Positions 1 to 11,452 are shown, numbered from the stretch's first letter. The stretch is DNA of 64,000 bases from Haliotis asinina (GCF_037392515.1 NC_090291.1:27948001-28012000); one strand, 5' to 3'. The notes: generated by a model from the letters alone, not told the origin. Made by a program: numbers and translations.

Positions 1-52
1 TGGTAACCTCATCTCCACCTGTGGTAACCTCATCTCCACCTGTGGTAACCTT
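1..52. repeat. 21-bp tandem repeat at left edge
   Basis: About 2.3 copies of a unit starting tggtaacctcatctcc, inside the methyltransferase's last visible intron. The array continues off the window, so its copy number is unknown. Confidence 0.7.
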
Positions 53-202
53 CATCTCTGCTGCATCTCAGCTTGTCATGTCTTCTGCTGAGCATCAACA
101 TCGTGTCCCAGTCAACACTAACCATCATATACAATATACAGTACAAGTACAATGTTTCAATTTTTAAGTGTCTAAGGCTACAACATTCATCATGAAGCAT
201 AC

Positions 203-1776
203 CTTGCCATACTGTGCAGGACTGTACAAGATGTAACCCCTCTGTTTAACATACGCCTTGAAGACTTCCGAGTGCTCGTCAGCGCTGCAGCAGTAGTCTG
301 AGATCAAGATCTTCCCACCTGGTTTCAGCCATTTCTACAAATTAATTCTCAAATTAATATTACTTTTATTTTTAGATCTGGTTCTGCTGACATGCTATTC
401 CTGTACATTTAATCCAGGAGCGGATACTGCTTTCTGAGAAAGGGGGTTGAACAGAGATTCCTGCACAGGTTAATGCCCCATTTTATACACATCCATTACT
501 CTTCCTGTACAGATAAATGCTCTGCCTGGACAGATTAGTGCTCTTTCTGTACAGATTAATGTTCTTCCTGAACAGATTAATTTTCTTCCTAGAGAGATTA
601 ATGCTTTTCTGCACATATTTATGAAAAGGTTGCTTGATTCAAAGAAAATATGCTTCATCTACTGAAACATCAGATCATAGATCCAGTTGAAATCAAAGGT
701 GTATGGTAAGGCCAAGGATGAACACTCACCACACAGTGAGTGAGTGAATTTGGTTTTACATCGCTTTTAGCAATGTTCCAGCAATATCACTGTGAGAGAC
801 ACCAGAAATGGGCTTCATCCAAGTGAGGAGTCGGCGTGAGGAGCTAACACTTTAAGTACAAGACTACCCCAACACCCCCTTCAGCACACAGCATGGCTAT
901 TTAAGGCGGTACAGGTGATTTCCAACTTACATAGAACCTCTTGAAGAGTGCCAGTTTGTCTGCAATGTGGAGGATGGTGTCCCTGCTGTAGATGACATCG
1001 AAGGACTCAGGGCTGTATGATCGTTTTGTGACATCCGCAATCTCAAACGTGACTTGGTCCGGATCCATCCCAACCTCTGCTGCCCTCTGGATCCCCAACT
1101 TGATCATGTTGGCTGACAGATCCATTGCCAGAACCCGTGCCCCAAATTCCTGAAACAGTCAACACAACCATGAGTTATACAAATAACTCCTCCCTTCAAT
1201 ACAGAATGATGATGAATGGCGGCCTTGAATAAATGTTTTTGTTCTTCCACAATAGCAGTAACCGCAGCAATATTTCCACCTATACAGGCTGGGCCAACAT
1301 AATAATATACAGTCAATGTTTTTCTCCCCAACCTTTTTATATCCTTGCATGATGCCCTCAGTGTTTTGACAATAAGGAGCTTAACTTGTAAAAGGAAGCG
1401 ATTAATGTCATTTTCACTTCTAACTTTTAGGATGAAATAGAGATCCCTTGTACAGTCACATTATAGGTGTGCAGATATCATCATAATATTCCTGTAACAT
1501 GAATTCATCAGTTGTGATTATTGGAACATCATGTCAAAATGTGTAATTGTCTATGTGAGCCAGAGGCACATTCCAAGCAGACATTTGCCTCTCTTCTGCT
1601 GCCATTTTTTTGACAGGTCTTAAAGATCAAAGGGTCCCAGGGAATCAAAGCTGTAGTAGTGGGCCTCTTTGGGATCATTCATTCATTCATTCATTCATTC
1701 ATTCATTCATTCCATTCATTCCATTCATTCCATTCATTCATTCATTCATTCATTCATTCATTCATTCATTCATTCA

Positions 1777-1839
<63 letters not shown>

Positions 1840-4800
1840 TTGCCAGGTTTACATGAACAAACTTACAAATGTCCACCAAATGTAGTAACTCACAATGATT
1901 GGGCAGAGAGGTTTGTCTTTCAGGGTGTTTCCAGTTCTTTAAAACACATCACTATTGTCAAAGGATGAAAAATCTATCACAGGATCTTGATGTACATTAC
2001 AAATTTTTGGCAGAAAAACTATGTTTTGTGAGCCATTGACAAAGAGAGTTGAGAAAGAAAACCGTATCTTCAACTAATGTCATCATCTATCATATTCAAC
2101 ATGGCATGGTGATTGTGGGCTTCAGGGCAACCACTGAAACAACTGAGAGCAAAATCTGGTAACGATGAAACATGTGTCAAATCCATACAAAACAGACAGG
2201 CACGTAGCAGTCACAAAACCACACAAACCTCGATGGTCCCCCTTACAGTAAAACTGTCTGTCAGGATTAATTTCTCACAGATATGTTGAAAAGACAACAA
2301 CAAATAAACCATCCTGATACTAATCACCCTGAAAGCTGTGATCCCAGAGAACTAAAAACCAGTTGGGTGTTACTGTGACTTGTATGAGAGAGGTATACAT
2401 GGCACCTACCTTGGCCATGTAGAATGCACTGCCACCAATACCACAGCCCACGTCCAGCACATAAGCACCTTCGGTCAAGTTCAACATGTCAACAAACAGC
2501 TGCAATGGAAACCAGTATACTTGTCAAGGTCCAGTGTTACATTATTTCTTTGTTTTATCAAGTGGGTCTACTTTCTCCTGGGACCGGGGAACAGTCTAGT
2601 GGTTAAAGCATTCCTGTGTTTGATTTCCCACATGGGTACAATGTGTGAAGCCCATTTCTGGTGTCCCCAGTCATGATATTGATGAAATATTGCTACAAGC
2701 TGTGTAACACCATACTCACTCACTCAACTGTCTCCATACTTTCATAATTCAATGGCCTCAGGCCAAAAACATAACTTTTGCTTATTGCAGTTCTGTACAA
2801 GATGTGAAACCATTACAATACAATATTTAGTTTTAAATTGAAATATTTAGTTTGGTTAGTTGTAGAATTCATGGCTACAGTAAAACGTAGTTCGTGTGAA
2901 TGAGTGAGGTTGATTTCCTGCTGCTTCAGGTAGTATTCCATTTACAGCACAGTGCAACAGCAAGTGAGTGAGTGAGTTAGTTTTACGCTGCACTCAAGAA
3001 ATATTCCAGCTGTCTGGTGATCTGAAAATAACCAAATCTGGACAAGAGAACCGATGACATGTGATAACCAAGTCAGCAAGCCTCCCCACCTGATCATGTT
3101 ATTCACCTCTTACAACCAACAAGCATAGGTTGATGAAGATCAAATCTGACCTGGATCTTCATGGGTCACAGAAGACGCAGGATGTTAAATTCATGTAGGT
3201 CTTACACATTTACCACCTGGTAGAGCCGATCAGCATGGGTCTGGTGTTCAAAAACACACAAATGTACCACAGTAAACTGATTTTCAAGTCAGTGATCATG
3301 CAGTGTCAAGGGACATACCTCCGTACACCAAATTGCAGCATACTTTACTCCCATGATATGAGAAGGTGATGTCACTTCAGTTAATGAAGCTAAGCCTGTA
3401 CATGGGAGTGGGGTATTTTGTGGCAACAGAAGGGATATTCATTCCTTACATCATCTTGCCCAGATTCAAGCTAGGTTTATACATTATATTTAGCATCCTG
3501 TGAGAAATTCAGCAATTTTCCAGTGGTAGAATCAAGTCGGTAAATAATGGGACAGACAATCCAGTGATTGGTATCAAACGCATCAGTTAGGTTATGACCA
3601 TATGCATCAACCAAGTAGGTGTGTCTGCCTACATGATTCTCAGGATCTGAGCCTGTTAGTCACACTGCACACTGATTTATGATGACCAGTAGTAACCTGT
3701 ACCTGAAGAAGCAATATAAGAACAGCAAGTGAAGCCTACCTTTGTAGTTGCAAGTCCACCAGTACTGACAAATGTCCGGCCAAATATCTTCTCATAACGA
3801 AGGATGCCATTCATGGAATATTGCTGGGAGTCAAGGAACTCCTGAAATGTCTGGAAGCCCTGGTTGGCAGATGTGTCTCGCTTAACCTTCTGCCACAACC
3901 ACACCACCTGGTTTCCATTGCTTTTACGCTGCAAAAACAAAGGACACACTGTAGCTCACCTTACAACACTACACACTCAACACAGACACACTGAAGCTCA
4001 CCATACAACACTACACACTCAGCACAGACACACTGAAGCTCACCTTACAACACTACACACTCAACACAGACACATAATAGCTCACCTTACACACATACAC
4101 CTACCTTAATATATGTGGCCACAGCCTTTGAAAACACCAGGTCCAATCCATAGGACTGGTTCTCTCCACAGGGAACAACGGTGGAGGCAGCAAAGGCATC
4201 GTACAACTGGGGATTTCGGTAGTGGGTGGGATTGTTTGTACGTGGCTTGTTACCTGTCACACAAAACTACAATTTTACAAATACACGAAAAGTCTCCCTG
4301 CTTTCTCACCGAAGGACTTAGAAATCATAATGTACAACCACACATTTCAAGTTTGATATCACCTGGTTAAATAAATAACTTCCTCTACATCGGCTTGCAG
4401 CACAGCACATCTGACCCATGTAGTGATAGCCATAAGACTTCAACTCTAATTACGTCATTTCTGTTGACATTATATCAGGCATGGGATGCATGCTCTATGC
4501 AGTGCGTGCGCGCAGGGGTAGTCTTGTGGTTAAAGTGTTTGCTCATCACACTGAAGGAATGGGTTCAATTCACCACAAGGGTACAATGGTTGAAGTCCTT
4601 GAGATCATGACGAACATTGTTATAACAACCTCCAGGTGAGTGGTAGCACTTTTCATAAAGCAGATCATCTAGCTACCTTTGAAGAACAAACTTCCAGTTT
4701 GACAATATCAGTTTTAACAAGAGATACACAGCTTTTATGCAAGTACCCCTATTTCTCAAATACCTCAACAAGAAGGTCAAATGTTCTTGTCTTACTGAAC

Positions 4801-6519
4801 AGCAGTCCACTACCAATCATAATCCAACCACAATCCAATCAGAGATTTCACTATTTCTGGCTGAAACCATTGGAGTCTACTCAAACAACCATGCCATAGA
4901 AACAGTTTCAGACCAAGTGAAGCAAAAGCAATCCTGGACATCATTTGCCACACCTCGAAGCAATCAAATAACATGCACGCATGTTTTAGTACTTGCTAAA
5001 GACTATGGTATTAGTAATATCAATAATATTTTCAATGAGGATATGGTACATGTGACCAGAAATTGTGGCCTGATGACGTTACACCTACCTGAGGCATGGA
5101 AGCAAGACTCTCTGATGAACAGGTAGCCATCCTCATCCAACCACTCAAGCAGCTTCCTTAACAGATCTTGGACCTCTGTGTCAGATAGGTACATCAACAA
5201 CCAGTTGGAGAACACAATGTCAGCACTGTAACAGGACCACATCAGTGACTAGAGGATGTTACATGCACACATCAGTGACTAGAGGCAGTTGCAGGATCAC
5301 ATCAGTGACTAGAGGCAGTTGCAGAAAACTATAGGATGTTATATGATCACATCAGTGACTAGAGGCAGTTGTAGGAAACTAGAGGCAGTTACAGGATCAC
5401 ATCAATGACTAGAGGTAGTGAGCAGCATTTTAACAATCTTCTGTCATCCATTTGTGACAGATACGTATCTGCTCCCAACCTACAACAGTGGATCCTTACC
5501 TCTTGCTGTCTCTCTGTAGACGAGTGACATCAGCACACTGGAACTCTATGTTACCATAGCGACTGTTGGCTGCCTTGTTCTTACTGAGAAACTCCTGTAT
5601 GAAATCCACTGCTACAACATTTGAAGCTGACTCAGCAAAAACGCTTGTAAATCTCCTGAAAACAAAACAAAAAAAAGATTACACATTTGTTTTAGGCAAC
5701 CAATGACACTTAAACATTATGATCGTCCAAAAATGCAATTTACTGCAGTGCTACCAAAAATCAGTTTCAAACCAATGCAGTTTTCATCTGGCTTTATCAC
5801 TTATTTTCAGCAAATATTCACAAAGTCTTACACAATAAATAAGATAAACAAACAAGAAGCCAAGAACACAATCATACAAAAACAATTAGAATTCTTTCAA
5901 CTTTACAACTCTGGGCCATTCCATATAAGTATAACAAAGCCATAACTATGGCAACACCAGACCAGTGAAATGATATCTGACAGAAATAGTCCTACCCAAT
6001 GCCTGCTCCCAGTTCTATCACCCTCTTGCCAGTGAAGTCTGGGAGGTACGAGAGTATCTCCGGCATCTCTTCCTTGTGAAGTTCCTCTGCATCATTGTCT
6101 AGCATCATCTCCTGTAGTGATCCAGATTTTGAGTGTTCCTTCCAGTAATCAGCCATGGCAGTTCTCACACCTGGAACCAAAGGTGAAACAGTAAGGAAGA
6201 GGAGTTATCTTTGCTTTGACTGGTCGGTGTGGAGTGTGGGAAACACAGACAGTGTTTATCCAAACAGTGAGCACATCACCCGCCCACCCACTATACCACC
6301 AACCCCACTCATATCGGTTGCACTATCTTTACTAAACATGGGTTGAAAGTCTTGAGCTGAGTTCAGAAGACTCAAAACCTGTTTCAGCAAGAATACATGT
6401 AATGTTGCTTTCAAAGATGTACTTCAGTGTTGCTTGAGTAACATTGCCAAAAATGGCGTTTCAGATTTATATTTATGGACACTCTTACACGACCCACCTG
6501 TGCCTGTACAGTGCGCCAT
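203..6519 (-). CDS. PMT: Phosphoethanolamine N-methyltransferase, two-domain type (3' end off window)
   Basis: SAM-dependent enzyme that methylates phosphoethanolamine three times to phosphocholine, feeding phosphatidylcholine synthesis; expected to be cytosolic. Exons in transcript order: 6519-6498, 6170-5996, 5655-5500, 5225-5089, 4253-4105, 3928-3740, 2499-2410, 1149-931, 334-203. All join in phase at GT-AG borders to 423 codons. Domain 1 has SAM motif VIELGAGIG (about residues 58-66) and [11 protein letters not shown]. Domain 2 has [10 protein letters not shown] (290-299), then a MDLSANM motif and [16 protein letters not shown]. Plant bifunctional enzymes are about 490 aa, so some 65-70 residues are missing to the left. 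The first 22-nt exon (starting MAHCTGT) is inferred from its donor and phase; the ATG of MADYWKEH in exon 2 is the alternative start. Nematodes split the two domains between two proteins, while molluscs and fish keep one. Identification is firm; the first exon is less so. Confidence 0.93.
734..883 (-). mobile_element. SINE family A copy (diverged)
   Basis: Reverse-strand copy of the tRNA-related family: GTGAGTGAGTGA tail, then TTTTAGCAATGTTCCAGCAAT and a decayed head ending near CCCCAACACC. It lies in intron 8 of the methyltransferase gene. Confidence 0.75.
1674..1840. repeat. Compound tetranucleotide microsatellite (ATTC)n-(TTAC)n
   Basis: About 100 bp of ATTC repeats, interrupted by three CATTC irregularities, pass directly into about 65 bp of TTAC repeats. 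It lies in methyltransferase intron 7. All three plus-strand frames stay open through it only because of the repeat. Confidence 0.97.
2583..2730 (+). mobile_element. SINE family A copy
   Basis: Forward copy with TAGTGGTTAAAGCATTC, a B-box-like TTTGATTTCCCACATGGG, and the middle piece AATGTGTGAAGCCCATTTC. It ends in ACTCACTCACTC and lies in methyltransferase intron 6. Confidence 0.85.
2965..3165 (-). mobile_element. SINE family B copy (diverged)
   Basis: Starts GTGAGTGAGTGAGTTAG, then TTTTACGCTGCACTCAAGAA, AATATTCCAGC and the GAACCGATGACATGTG and AACCAAGTCAGC blocks of the family. Lies in methyltransferase intron 6. Confidence 0.8.
3535..3650 (-). mobile_element. SINE family B fragment
   Basis: Middle part only: GTCGGTAAATAATGGGAC, ACAATCCAGTGATTGG and ATCAACCAAGTAGG match the family order with many changes. 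Confidence 0.5.
3946..4100. repeat. 42-bp minisatellite forming most of PMT intron 5
   Basis: GCTCACC recurs at 3954, 3996, 4038 and 4080, exactly 42 bp apart. The intron runs only from 3929 to 4104, so the array is nearly the whole intron. On the coding strand each unit carries GTAAGGTGAGC (once GTATGGTGAGC), a good 5' splice-site look-alike, just downstream of the genuine donor AAG/GTAGGT. Confidence 0.95.
4508..4600 (+). mobile_element. SINE family A head fragment
   Basis: CAGGGGTAGTCTTGTGGTTA, AAGTGTTTGCTCATCAC and a TTCAATTCACCACAAGGG B-box region; the tail is missing. Lies in methyltransferase intron 4. Confidence 0.7.
5227..5422. repeat. About 30-bp tandem repeat abutting a splice acceptor in PMT intron 3
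   Basis: About seven units of ACATCAGTGACTAGAGG with GTTRCAGGATC-like joins; some units are shortened to 20 bp. Read on the coding strand, the last unit becomes the true acceptor tract before exon 4 (GTCCTGTTACAG/TGC). Upstream units have the same body but mostly AAC where the genuine one has ACAG. Confidence 0.85.
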
Positions 6520-6910
6520 GTTAATCATCCACGTGCAAATGTTACAAGAGCTAGGCCTATAATGAACACTGCACAGCGTAATTCATTTGGTTCCACCCAA
6601 TAGTCATAGTATGAAGAGACAGTGCTAGTTTCCAAGCTGTGACACCTCAATGACTTGTTTTATGTTGTCATGACAATGAATGCCATCAACTTTGTTTATT
6701 CAAATCAATCTTCACTTAGTTTCAATTGCCAACAAATACTCACAGTACACCAAATGTTACATCAATAAGTGACACTGCTGACTTTCTCTATGTTATTTTA
6801 TTGATTGTTAGCAAAAAAGAAATGAAGGCAACTCAGGCAATGTATGTTCATAAAGAGGAAGATTTTAGGTGATACTAAAAGGCTCAGAAAGAGCACAAAC
6901 AATAATGACA
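6520..6910. other. Upstream region of the methyltransferase gene
   Basis: No coding signal or repeat recognised. As the 5' flank of the minus-strand gene it should hold its promoter, but I see no convincing TATA element. Confidence 0.4.
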
Positions 6911-7220
6911 TTAACACACTGACGGCCACCATGAGTATACTCTTAGTGTCAATGTCTGAGCCAGTTTGCATCTACAAGCTATCTTGAGGCTACTTCACTG
7001 GTACTTTTAATCAAGTTTCACATGTTGGCAAACAGACACAAGAAGCAATCGTCTCCTGGTGGTTACAAAAGAATGTCAGGAGCCATTTGTTTCTTGTCCC
7101 TATTTTGCCAACATGTGAAACGTGTTTTAAGATACCATTGTTGTCAAGATAACTTGTTGTGACAAATTCGACCAGAATTGATACTACGAATATACCTGTG
7201 ATAAACAGTCAATGTGTTAA
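6911..7220. mobile_element. piggyBac-like MITE with TTAA target sites
   Basis: The left end reads TTAACACACTGACGGCCACC and the reverse complement of the right end reads TTAACACATTGACTG. This gives a TTAA duplication plus a CACAYTGAC terminal repeat. Inside, 7014-7044 and 7091-7122 form a second inverted repeat (GTTTCACATGTTGGCAAA in both arms). About 310 bp with no coding potential, as expected for a non-autonomous element. The family call rests on TTAA and end shape only. Confidence 0.7.
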
Positions 7221-7397
7221 GGAAAAAAGCCACAGGTAATCTTAAACATGTATGCTTTTTGGATTCAATCCAAATTCACGTTTAAAAGTAACAACAGTCT
7301 CTGAGGCTGTTCCAAGCCATTCATCTTGCATGGGCAAAGAATCCTACATAGACAAAGGACCTGTTTCCATACTGCACAATCAAGCATTAAGTGCTTT

Positions 7398-7545
7398 CAC
7401 ATTGTTTTAGCATTATTCCGGCAATGTACAGAAGGGGACAACATAAATGGGCTATAGTCATATTGTACGCATGTGGGGAATCAAACTTGGGTCCTTGGTG
7501 TGACGAATGAACACCTTAACCACTAGGCTACCCCTCCGCCCCTCC
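7398..7545 (-). mobile_element. SINE family A copy
   Basis: Reverse copy: TTAGCATTATTCCGGCAATG, then GCATGTGGGGAATCAAACTT, and the head ACCACTAGGCTACCCCTCCG. The tail is short. Confidence 0.8.
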
Positions 7546-7804
7546 TGCACTATGAACCTAGCACCACAGACAAATTGCCCAGTTAAACAATCAAATGTTA
7601 TATATTTTCCAAGTACAACAAAATGGAAACATTTTAACAATTGTTTACTTGAACTTTTAAAACAAATATAATGGCTCATCTGTTGCTAGTACAACAATTT
7701 TATGGTGCTGAAATACAATTTGGTCAAAATCAGCAAGGTATTGTGCAGTGCAGCTTAAACAAAACAAAAGGTCAGAAAAGTCCAAATATATGGTGGAATA
7801 TATG

Positions 7805-7960
7805 GTCGGTAAATAATCAAGTCTGGACCAGACAATCAAGTGATCAATAGAATGAGCATTGATCTATGCAACTGGGATACAAGGACATGCCAACCAAGTC
7901 AATGAGCCTGACCATCCGATCATGTTAACCCTTTGTTGAAGATCAATTCTAATCTGCTAA
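7805..7960 (-). mobile_element. SINE family B copy (partial)
   Basis: GGTAAATAATCAAGTCTGGA, CCAGACAATCAAGTGATC, ATGAGCATTGATCTATGC and AACCAAGTCAATGAGCC occur in family order. The end is truncated before the head. Confidence 0.75.
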
Positions 7961-8171
7961 TATTAGTGTATTGAATCAACATTTTAATCAGTACCTTTTC
8001 TTCAAGTTACCTCCCTTATTATGATGATGAAAGCACCAGTATAACTAAACACCACTGAATATGACATATGACAATTACCAGTATATATCAGACAAATAAT
8101 ATTTACAAAGGTATGTAGCAATAAACATTTCAATTTCTTAATTCAGGAAAAAAATATCTTTTTCCTGGTTA
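7961..8171. other. AT-rich flank of the Tc1 element
   Basis: No gene or repeat recognised. Confidence 0.4.
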
Positions 8172-9791
8172 TATACATATGGAAATTAATTAAGCAACAC
8201 CAAATTCAAAGACACATAAAAACTTAACAAAGTTTAACGAAGTAATTTTGATGATTGATTATTCAATTTTGATGTATTGACATATAGCATGAGCTTTTCA
8301 TGGGTTGATATGACGCACGTGAAGCTTGCACAGCGCACGTGCATTGCTTTAACCTCAACTTTCGAAAAATGCACTTTTTCCCTGGGGTGTTTACAAGCGC
8401 AGGTTGTCGATTGCATTCGGTTTTTCATTCATTTCAATGTCATGGCACGTAGGAAATTATCAGAGGCCACTCGTTGGCAAATAATCGGCATGAGGAATGC
8501 TGGTATGTCTCTAAGACAAATCGGGACTCAAATCGGACGACATCATTCCATAATTTCAAAACTTTTGAAAAAATACCGGGTCACTAATGAAGTTAAAGAC
8601 CTGCCTAGACCAGGAAGACCCAGGAAGACCACAGTCCGGGAGGACAGAGCTTTACTGAGACTTGTACGGCGCAGGTCCTTCGACTCGAGCTCTCGGTTGA
8701 GACAGGAGTGGCTTCCAGGGAGACCCATCTCGAACAGGACTGTTCGGAATCGTCTGAAAGCTGCAGGATACCGGGCAAGGAGGCCAATCAAGCGACCCAG
8801 ACTGTCTCCAGCCCATAAGGCAGCCCGACTGGCCTGGTGTAATGACCGTTTGCACTGGAACATTGCCTCTTGGAGGAAGGTCCATTTCTCAGATGAGAGC
8901 CGGTTCTTGCTGCACATGGTGGACGGTCGTACTCGGGTCTGGAGGCAGAGGAACACAGCAATGGCTCCACGGAACATCCAGGAGACTGTGGCCTTTGGGG
9001 GAGGTTCCGTTATGGTATGGGGGTGCATTTCCATGAACTGCAAGTTGGATATCATTACCATCCGTGGCAACCTTAACGGTGTTCGTTACCAACAGGAGGT
9101 TCTTGACAGGGCTGTGGTACCTCATTTTGAGAACCATCCTCTGGCAACGAGACCCATATTTATGGACGACAATGCTAGACCTCACAGGGCGCATGCTGTA
9201 AATGATTTTTTGCGGCAAAATGCAATTGACAGAATTCCATGGCCTGCCATGAGCCCTGACCTCAACCCCATTGAACATTTGTGGGACTTTATTGGCCGTC
9301 GTGTGAGGCAGAGAGACCCACCAGTCCATAATCTCAACGAATTGACGGCTGCCCTGCATGAGGAGTGGAACAGGATCCCCCAGAATCAGATCCGGAGACT
9401 CATCCAAGGAATGAGGAGGCGTCTGGAATCGGTGGTGCGTGCGCAGGGAGGACACACTAGATATTGATGAAAGTCGGTGTGCAGACTCTCAGATGACTGT
9501 TCTTTCTTTCCATGTGACATTTGTGTTAATACACCTGACAACAACGTCTGTGGATGAATAGTAAATTGTGTCCATTTTTTCATGAATTTAAGACAGTTTT
9601 AAGAATTTGGATTTCGTTGCAATAAAGCAAAGTCTTGATACTTTTTCCCTTTAAGTTGTTTGTCAGAGATCGTCTGTTGAATAAAAAAGTGTCAAACTAT
9701 ATCAACCCGGCATATTTTGATTGTCAGAACACTTCAAAGTTGCTCCAATAGAAAAAATTGGGGTGTTGCTTGATTAATTTCCAGGTGTATA
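8172..9791. mobile_element. Tc1-type DNA transposon, apparently complete
   Basis: Ends match as inverted repeats of about 32 bp. The left end at 8172 contains GGAAATTAATTAAGCAACAC, and the reverse complement of the right end contains GGAAATTAATCAAGCAACAC. Both ends border TATA, consistent with a TA target duplication. The single intact transposase gene (8442-9467) fills the middle. Length of about 1.6 kb is normal for the family. Confidence 0.9.
8442..9467 (+). CDS. Tc1/mariner transposase, DD34E
   Basis: Uninterrupted 341-residue transposase that would cut and paste the element between its inverted repeats in the nucleus. The N-terminal part (about 1-110) holds two helix-turn-helix regions separated by the AT-hook-like GRPR (58-61). 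The catalytic triad is visible: D151 in HFSDES, D243 in FMDDNARPH and E278 in LNPIEHLWD, with 34 residues between the last two, the Tc1 signature. A GGGSVMVWG block is at about 186-194, and the protein ends GGHTRY as is usual for the group. The frame is open upstream to 8277 but has no ATG there, so the ATG at 8442 is taken. No stop or frameshift is present, so the copy may be young or still able to move. Confidence 0.95.
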   Translation: MARRKLSEATRWQIIGMRNAGMSLRQIGTQIGRHHSIISKLLKKYRVTNEVKDLPRPGRPRKTTVREDRALLRLVRRRSFDSSSRLRQEWLPGRPISNRTVRNRLKAAGYRARRPIKRPRLSPAHKAARLAWCNDRLHWNIASWRKVHFSDESRFLLHMVDGRTRVWRQRNTAMAPRNIQETVAFGGGSVMVWGCISMNCKLDIITIRGNLNGVRYQQEVLDRAVVPHFENHPLATRPIFMDDNARPHRAHAVNDFLRQNAIDRIPWPAMSPDLNPIEHLWDFIGRRVRQRDPPVHNLNELTAALHEEWNRIPQNQIRRLIQGMRRRLESVVRAQGGHTRY

Positions 9792-10585
9792 CTTCCATAG
9801 ATAGCTTGTGCCAAAACTGATCATGCATACTTCACAGCACACACTCAACAACACTGATAATTAAAACAAATCTAACACCTGGTTGTAAATATAGAGAAGT
9901 CTTAGATTATTAATTTCAAATAAAGATTTTCAAGTTGTCTCAATAATACTGATAACATACTATACTTAGATCTACAGTAATCACTTATATGTAGTCCTTT
10001 ACATGGAATGTCTGTTACCATGGTTACTTCATGTCAAAGTGAAGGGAAATGACATTTGTTTTGATATCATTTTGCATAATGGCCACAGGAAATTGATAGC
10101 TTGTTTCAGTTATCGCCACAAACATGTAGGTATATTTCAAAGCCAATATACATATTGCAGCTACCATTAATTATTACACACACATTCTGGATATGTTTAT
10201 GAGATAATTTTGAATATTTAAAACAGGTGTCGTGTTACCAGTTAAAAGTTATCCAATGAGTGTTGTGTAACCAAACTAGGTTTTTCAACGATAGTGATGT
10301 CAAAATGCCAATCTTTCTTTTGCCACCTCAGTATTTTAAAATAACAATATTACTCCATTCAAGCAGTTTTAGACTAAAAATGTCAGCCAGACAAAACAGC
10401 AGGTTTCTAGATAATTAAAATTCAATTTTGGTGTCCTGGGGACAGTATTATGTTTCACCTGAATATTTTTAATTATTTTTTATTCACTGGCGAAAGCGAG
10501 TGAATAAATCAAAACATCTAAAAATATTGGCCACTCTGTAGATGAAATTAAACAATTATAAATATTCAAAATGATATTCAGAGTG
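9792..10585. other. AT-rich intergenic DNA
   Basis: No gene, hairpin or known repeat recognised. Confidence 0.4.
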
Positions 10586-10589
10586 TGTG

Positions 10590-11310
10590 TAATAAAGGAT
10601 AATACACTGTGTCATACAATAAAGGGTAATACACTGTGTCATGCAATGAAGGATTACATGCCAAGTCATACAATAAGGGGTAATACACTGCATCATACAA
10701 AAATATGTAATACACTGTGTCATACAATAACGGGTAATATGCTGTGTCATACAATACTGGACAATACTCTGTGTCATACAATATGGGGTAATACACTGTT
10801 TCATACAAAAACAGGTTAAGACAGTTTGTCATACAAAATAAGGGGATATGACAGTATGAGACCATACAATGTGTGGGAATACCGCATGATTTGGGTCAAG
10901 ATAATGTATGAAAATACAGTATTGGGCATGACAGTGTGGGGCAATACAGTATGATGTAATACAATTTGAGCTATACAATATAGGGTTATACAATGAGGTG
11001 TTATACAGTGCAAGGCAACACAGTATGGGGTAATACACTATAGGGCTTATCAGTATGACATATGGACAGTACAAAGGCAGGAAATTCAGTTAGGGACTGC
11101 ACAGTATCGGGCAATACAATTAATGAGCGGGCTGTACAGTTGGGGCAATACAATGTGAGGGCTGTACAGTATGGAGCAATGTAATGAGTGGGCTGTACAT
11201 TATGGGGCAATACAATGCTTGGGCTGTACAGTAAGGAGCAATACAATGTGCAGCCAGTACAGTATGGGGTAATACAATGCTCAGGCGGTACAGTATGGGT
11301 GCAATATAGT
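10590..11310. repeat. Degenerate 27-bp minisatellite
   Basis: The core AATACACTGTGTCATACAAT recurs at 10601, 10628 and onward, roughly every 27 bp. It changes after about 10900 into a variant with GGGCWRTACAGTATGGGGYA. Both strands stay open over long stretches because the unit is a multiple of three; I do not read this as coding. Confidence 0.9.
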
Positions 11311-11452
11311 GAGAGTTTAGTTTTACACCACTTTTAGCAATATTCCAGAAACATCATCACGGAGAGCACCAGAAATGTATTAGTCATGTTGGGTATCAAA
11401 CCTTGATCTTTGTGTGACGAGCAAACACTTTAAGTGTTAGGCTACCCCTCTC
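11309..11452 (-). mobile_element. SINE family A copy
   Basis: TTTAGTTTTACACCACTTTT, AGCAATATTCCAGAAAC, GAGCACCAGAAATG and the head TTAGGCTACCCCTC. It directly abuts the 27-bp array. Confidence 0.8.

Noticed and set aside
1610-1968. Three overlapping open frames reading HSFIHSF and LLTYLLTY
   Set aside because: Pure translation of ATTC and TTAC microsatellites inside a methyltransferase intron.
8543-9455. Antisense open frames over the Tc1 transposase
   Set aside because: Shadows of the real gene on the plus strand; no family resemblance.
10556-11246. Frames reading CMTQCITPYCMTQ and relatives
   Set aside because: Product of the 27-bp minisatellite, open on both strands for arithmetic reasons.
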